Positions 60,334 through 64,000 of a DNA stretch of 64,000 nucleotides are shown here, one piece after another. Location: contig NZ_JABJQY010000002.1 in the NCBI RefSeq assembly GCF_013155375.1, positions 1,860,001 to 1,924,000 of the forward strand, in the 5' to 3' direction. The notes under the pieces are model-generated. The model was not told the origin of the DNA. It ran no database searches and saw only the letters and a program-made list of their open reading frames with translations. The DNA is from Nocardioides sp. zg-1308. Lineage in GTDB: Bacteria; Actinomycetota; Actinomycetes; Propionibacteriales; Nocardioidaceae. Each line of letters opens with the position of its first letter. Position 1 is the stretch's first letter. The position numbers and the translations under genes are program-made.

Positions 60334-62601
60334 CTAGGCGCGACGGACGCCCGTGATGCGGTGCACCGCGAACTCGCGTACGTCGTCCGCGCGGTGGTCG
60401 AAGGCCGAGAGCCGGCCGCCGTCGAGCCGGCGCGGGTCCACGACGCGCTCGCCCGTCGCGCCGTGGTTGTCGACGTAGCCGATGACCACCGTGCTGCCGG
60501 CCTCGATCGCCTCCCGCAGCGCGGCCAGGGCGCCCGACGGCGTGGTGGTCTCGGTGGTGGCGGGGCGCGAGGCCCCGGCCCGGTCGCCGGCGCGGATCGC
60601 GGTGGCCACGGCCTGGGCCTGGGCGACCTGCCGCGCGTGGACCGCACCGGCCGGACGCCGACCCCGACGGGTGCGGGCGCGGTGGAGGTCCGGGCGGCTG
60701 ACCCGGACGGTCCCGTCGGCCGCCTCGACGACCGGGGCGGCACCGAGCTCGCGCAGCCGCGGCAGCAGCACGTCGAGGGGCGAGGTGGCGATCGCGACCG
60801 TGGGCGCCAGCAGGCGCAGGCCCAGCGACCGTGCCCGCGCGTCGTGCACGAGGGCGGCGAGCGCCGCCTCGTCGTCGGCGCGCAGGAACGCCTCGGCGTG
60901 GCCGACCCGGACACTGCCGAAGGTGCGGGCGACGTCGTCGACGAGGAAGTCCAGCGGCTGCGGCACCGGCGTCTGGGACACCGACGCCAGGAAGTCGCGG
61001 ACCTCGAGGGCGGACCAGCCGGCGTCGAAGCCGCGCCGCAGCGACCCGGAGGTGAACCGGTAGACGGTGGCACCGCCGCGCGACTCGACGTCCGCGAGCA
61101 GGTGCAGCCGGCGCGCGACCTCCGTCTCGAGCGGCCCGGGCGCCACCGCGGTGAGGTCGGCCTGCAGCAGGACGTGGTCGACGGGCCGTGGCAGGTGGGG
61201 CGCGATCGTGGCGGCGGCTCCGGCCAGGTCCCCCTCCGCGACGAGCCGGCCGCTCGGGGGGAGGGCGCCGGCGCCGCTGACGCCGAGGGCCGCCGACTCG
61301 GTCAGCGCCGCGGTCACCAGGTCGGTGAACACCGCGGGTCGGCGCGGCCGCAGCCAGCCGACGCGCTGCACGAGCGAGGCGATCCCGGTGCCGGCCGCCA
61401 GCACCTCGCCGTCGGGGACCTCGGCGAGGACCCGCAGGGCCAGCCGCCGCGCCTCCTCTGCGAGCCCGCTCGACAGCTCGGGCGCCAGAGCGTTCCACGA
61501 CTTGCCGGCGGCGTCGCGGGACCCGACCAGGGAGGGGACGCGGCTGCTGTCGAGCCACCCGCCCACCAGCCGCGCCCACCGCTCCGCGATGGGCAGCGTC
61601 GACCACACGTCGAACTCGTCGGTGGGCAGCCAGGACGGCGTCCCGTCCGCGACGGCGGCCTCGGCCACCAGGCCGGCCGACAGCGCGACCTCCACGAGGA
61701 GCGCCGCGCCGGCCTCGTCGACGTGGAGCTCGCGGGCGACCGACTTGAGGTCGCGGACCGCGAGCCCGCCGCTGCGCAGCACGCTCGGCGGCGCGACCCC
61801 CCAGCCGTCGAGCAGCAGCTCCACCCGGCGTACGACGTCGAAGGCCGCGCCGGCCGCGCTGCGGGCGACCAGCGCGGCGTCGCGCGTGGAGCTGGCCAGC
61901 GCTGGCACGTCGTCGACGGGATCGGCGGTCGTCCGGCCGCCGCGCAGCGCGAGCCCCACCTCGCCGGGCAGCACGACCGTGTCGCCGTCGCGCGGCACCA
62001 GCAGCCGCCGGCTGATCAGCTCCTCGGCGGGCGACCGGGCCTCGTCGGGCGACACGGTGCGCCGGGCCGACCCCGTCGTGCCCTCGCCGCCGTGCGCGTC
62101 GACGTGGCGCAGCATCGCCGCGGCCGCCGGGCTCAGCTCGGCCAGGCGGGCCTCCACCTCGGCCGGCGGCGCCGGCTCGGGACTCGCCGGCCGGAGCCCG
62201 CTCGTGACCCCCGGCATGCCGCGCATCGCGTCGGCCACGGCGGTCAGGGCCCGCACCCCGCCGGAGCCCTCCCAGGCCAGGGCGAGGTCGAGCAGCCGCT
62301 GCAGCGCGGCCCTCGTCCGGGCCGGGTCCGCGTGGACGATCGAGATCAGCTGCTCCGAGGTGGTTTGGCCCGCCACGAGGAGGGCATCAAGCACGGAGAG
62401 CTCCAGGCGGTCCAGGCCGTCCAGGGCGCGGTGGATCGACGAACGAGTGGCGGCCCGCGAGGCCAGCTGTGAGGAATCCTGAGGGGCGGGTGTGGCGAGA
62501 TCCGGACGGGCCCTGAGCAGCGCGAGGAGCCGCTCGTCCGACCAGCTGCGGAGCTGGTCGGCGAACGTGCGCGCGGGTGTCGTCGACGCTGGGCTGGACA
62601 T
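60334..62601 (-). CDS. Helicase-associated protein with C-terminal WYL domain (XPB partner)
   Basis: A 755-residue protein without helicase motifs. It is mostly helical; the first two-thirds (SWSDERLLALLRARPDLATP near the start, SSIHRALDGLDRLELSVLDAL) is winged-helix-rich, about 480-600 is the XPB/Ssl2-like N-terminal domain (VDHVLLQADLTAVAPGPLE), and the end is a WYL domain (REAIEAGSTVVIGYVDNHGATGERVVDPRRLDGGRL by its core VVIGYVDNHGATGERVVDP; last residue about 755). It resembles mycobacterial Rv0862c, the neighbour of XPB. A DNA-repair role with XPB is inferred. The ATG lies seven bases after TAGCGT; longer starts run antisense into the phosphatase gene. Confidence 0.86.
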   Translation of the reverse strand: MSSPASTTPARTFADQLRSWSDERLLALLRARPDLATPAPQDSSQLASRAATRSSIHRALDGLDRLELSVLDALLVAGQTTSEQLISIVHADPARTRAALQRLLDLALAWEGSGGVRALTAVADAMRGMPGVTSGLRPASPEPAPPAEVEARLAELSPAAAAMLRHVDAHGGEGTTGSARRTVSPDEARSPAEELISRRLLVPRDGDTVVLPGEVGLALRGGRTTADPVDDVPALASSTRDAALVARSAAGAAFDVVRRVELLLDGWGVAPPSVLRSGGLAVRDLKSVARELHVDEAGAALLVEVALSAGLVAEAAVADGTPSWLPTDEFDVWSTLPIAERWARLVGGWLDSSRVPSLVGSRDAAGKSWNALAPELSSGLAEEARRLALRVLAEVPDGEVLAAGTGIASLVQRVGWLRPRRPAVFTDLVTAALTESAALGVSGAGALPPSGRLVAEGDLAGAAATIAPHLPRPVDHVLLQADLTAVAPGPLETEVARRLHLLADVESRGGATVYRFTSGSLRRGFDAGWSALEVRDFLASVSQTPVPQPLDFLVDDVARTFGSVRVGHAEAFLRADDEAALAALVHDARARSLGLRLLAPTVAIATSPLDVLLPRLRELGAAPVVEAADGTVRVSRPDLHRARTRRGRRPAGAVHARQVAQAQAVATAIRAGDRAGASRPATTETTTPSGALAALREAIEAGSTVVIGYVDNHGATGERVVDPRRLDGGRLSAFDHRADDVREFAVHRITGVRRA

Positions 62602-62670
62602 CCCTCTTACGCTACTCGCCGGGTCGGCACCACCGCCCCCACATCTCGACACGGGCGAAGAGGGCCGGGC

Positions 62671-63486
62671 ATGAAGAACGTCGATCTGCACCACGGGGCC
62701 TCGACCGACGTCGGGCTGGTCCGCAAGGTCAACGAGGACTCGTTCCTCGTGGCGCCTCCGGTGTTCGCCGTCGCCGACGGCATGGGCGGCCACTCCGGCG
62801 GCGACGTCGCCAGCCAGATGGCGGTCGAGGAGTTCCAGCGCCTCGCCGAGGACTACGACCCCGCGCGGGGCGCGGAGCAGGTCGCCGCCGCCTTCGCCCG
62901 CGCCCAGGCGCGCATCGTCGACTACGGAGAGGCCCACCGGGCCCTCCAGCCCGGCTGGCACGCCGGCACCACCGCCGTCGTGGCCGTGCTGGTCGACGAC
63001 CACGGCGTGGCCAAGTGGCTCCTGGCCAACCTCGGCGACTCACGGATCTACCGGATCACCGAGGGCCGCCTCGAGCAGGTCAGCGTCGACCACTCCGTGG
63101 TGCAGGAGCTCGTCGACTCCGGCCGGATCACCCCCGAGGAGGCCGCCACCCACCCCGAGCGGCACGTCATCACCCGCGCCCTCGGCAGTCCCGAGGGCAT
63201 CGACCCCGACTTCTTCCTGCTGCCGCTCGGCTCGGTCGAGCGACTCCTGCTGTGCAGCGACGGCGTGACCGGGATGATCGAGGACGAGGAGATCGAGCAG
63301 ATCCTCGAGTCCGTCGCCGACCCCCGCGACGCGGCCGACCAGCTGGTGCGGGCCGCGGTGGCGGCCGGAGGTCGTGACAACGCCACGGCGGTCGTCGTCG
63401 ATGTGGTGGGATTGGTGAAGGACGCGACCTACGACTCGCAGCGCCAGCTGGAGAGTCTCGAATCCAAGCTGGGGGGACGACTGTGA
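62671..63486 (+). CDS. PP2C-family serine/threonine phosphatase
   Basis: A 271-residue cytoplasmic PPM phosphatase of bacterial PstP/PrpC type. Metal-binding motifs: VRKVNEDSFLV (first Asp), VFAVADGMGGHSGGDVAS (D-G-M-G-G-H), TTAVVAVLV, LLANLGDSRIYRI, LLLCSDGVTGMI and GGRDNATAVVV. It would reverse Ser/Thr kinase phosphorylation with Mn or Mg. There is no membrane segment, unlike PstP. The gene is divergent from the WYL protein and overlaps by four bases (GTGA) the next gene, a possible FHA-type protein, suggesting a phospho-signalling pair. Confidence 0.93.
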   Translation: MKNVDLHHGASTDVGLVRKVNEDSFLVAPPVFAVADGMGGHSGGDVASQMAVEEFQRLAEDYDPARGAEQVAAAFARAQARIVDYGEAHRALQPGWHAGTTAVVAVLVDDHGVAKWLLANLGDSRIYRITEGRLEQVSVDHSVVQELVDSGRITPEEAATHPERHVITRALGSPEGIDPDFFLLPLGSVERLLLCSDGVTGMIEDEEIEQILESVADPRDAADQLVRAAVAAGGRDNATAVVVDVVGLVKDATYDSQRQLESLESKLGGRL

Positions 63487-64000
63487 GCACAGAGGCCAGG
63501 TTCGCGACGGGGGACTGGTACGCCGTCGTGGGCGAGCGCGTCACGGTGCTCCTGCCCGGCAGCCGGCGCGACCGCGTCGCCGGGCTGTGGGACCTCGCCG
63601 ACTCCGGTGCCGACGCCGACGCCGTCCTCGACGCGCTGCTCGCCGGCGGCCTCTCCTCGCTCGACCACTTCGCGCTCGTCGCCCACAGCGACGACTCCAC
63701 CCGGCTCATCGTGCGGGGCGCCCCCTCCGCCGCCGTCTCGACCACGGCCGGCGACGACGTCGTCACCGCGGCCGCGGGCACGACCTGGGCCGAGCGGCTG
63801 GTCACCGGCGTGACCAGCCTCCGCGTGACGCTCACCGGCGACGGTCCCGCGGACCACGTGCTCACGCCCGGCCTCGCCCGCGTCTCCGTGGTCGAGTTCG
63901 GTGAGCCGGCCCACCGCGCGCCCGCCGCTCCCGCGTCCCCGGCCGCCCCCGCCGTGTCCGAGGCTCCGGCCGAGCAGTCCGACCTCGCCCCGGCCGCCGA
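63483..64000 (+). CDS. Downstream partner of the PP2C phosphatase, N-terminal part
   Basis: The first 172 codons of a gene cut by the window edge. It starts GTG overlapping the phosphatase stop. The visible domain (about 1-140; TGDWYAVVGERVTVLLPGSR, VAGLWDLADSGADADAVLDALLAGGL by its core VAGLWDLADSGADAD, GTTWAERLVTGVTSLRV) is followed by a proline/alanine-rich linker. The order suggests an FHA-domain protein whose FHA part would follow the linker, as in similar actinobacterial loci, but no FHA motif is visible yet, so this remains a guess. Confidence 0.75.
   Translation, partial: MSTEARFATGDWYAVVGERVTVLLPGSRRDRVAGLWDLADSGADADAVLDALLAGGLSSLDHFALVAHSDDSTRLIVRGAPSAAVSTTAGDDVVTAAAGTTWAERLVTGVTSLRVTLTGDGPADHVLTPGLARVSVVEFGEPAHRAPAAPASPAAPAVSEAPAEQSDLAPAA

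Overview
The window is one continuous piece of high-GC actinobacterial chromosome. Gene content and order (carD next to ispD-ispF, cysS-rlmB, phoU beside a SenX3-type kinase, DUF3263, DUF4032, CysO-type carrier, mycobacterial-type SOS box) fit Nocardioidaceae, most likely Nocardioides or a close relative; the genus is inferred from gene style only. Coding density is about 95 percent, with many 1-4 base stop/start overlaps (ATGA, GTGA), many GTG starts and many genes that look leaderless (TANNNT six bases before the start codon). I see no phage, IS element, integrase or CRISPR array, and no gap above 300 bases without a gene or RNA.

Layout. 0-5.3 kb: phosphate signalling (SenX3-like, PhoU, PHO-box-like repeat), gpmA, a lipoprotein, a UbiA-family prenyltransferase, carD, a degenerate IspD-like protein and the ispF-ispD pair of the MEP isoprenoid pathway. 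5.4-16 kb: a membrane-anchored sulfite-oxidase-fold protein, a secreted C39-type peptidase, cysS-rlmB, a membrane metallophosphoesterase, a DUF4032 kinase-like protein with a GH13 glucosidase, tRNA-Thr(UGU) and pyridoxal kinase. 16-22 kb: a minus-strand chain of hydrolase, GPH-type transporter, PLP decarboxylase, uracil-DNA glycosylase and LigB-type dioxygenase. 22-29 kb: a FAS1-domain protein beside a SigK/RskA-like sigma/anti-sigma pair, an FMN glutamate-synthase-family protein, and trehalose synthesis (otsA, otsB).

29-41 kb: an S-box SAM riboswitch in front of a threonine-synthase paralogue and a CysO-like sulfur carrier, which I read as a methionine/homocysteine module; two membrane proteins; an SGNH hydrolase, MycE-like methyltransferase and ATP-grasp trio; TadE and a vWA-containing TadG; groEL behind two CIRCE operators; and a coiled-coil protein built on 42-bp tandem repeats. 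41-53 kb: maturation genes (MocA, MoxR ATPase, vWA protein, XdhC) and structural genes (small, large, medium subunits, CoxG) of a form II CO-dehydrogenase-like molybdenum hydroxylase, separated by a nuclease-fold protein, a GAF regulator and a ScyD-like secreted protein. 53-64 kb: AlkB behind a perfect SOS box, a GntR/UTRA regulator, HD and MpaB-type proteins, an AdhR/NmlR-like MerR regulator with its alcohol dehydrogenase, the XPB helicase and its WYL-containing partner around a CGNR regulator, and a PP2C phosphatase overlapping a gene that runs off the end.

The strongest leads for new biology are the riboswitch/ThrC-like/CysO-like module, the IspD-like protein that keeps an active-site motif missing from the neighbouring IspD, a dispersed hairpin with an invariant 11-base loop, and the methyltransferase/ATP-grasp trio.
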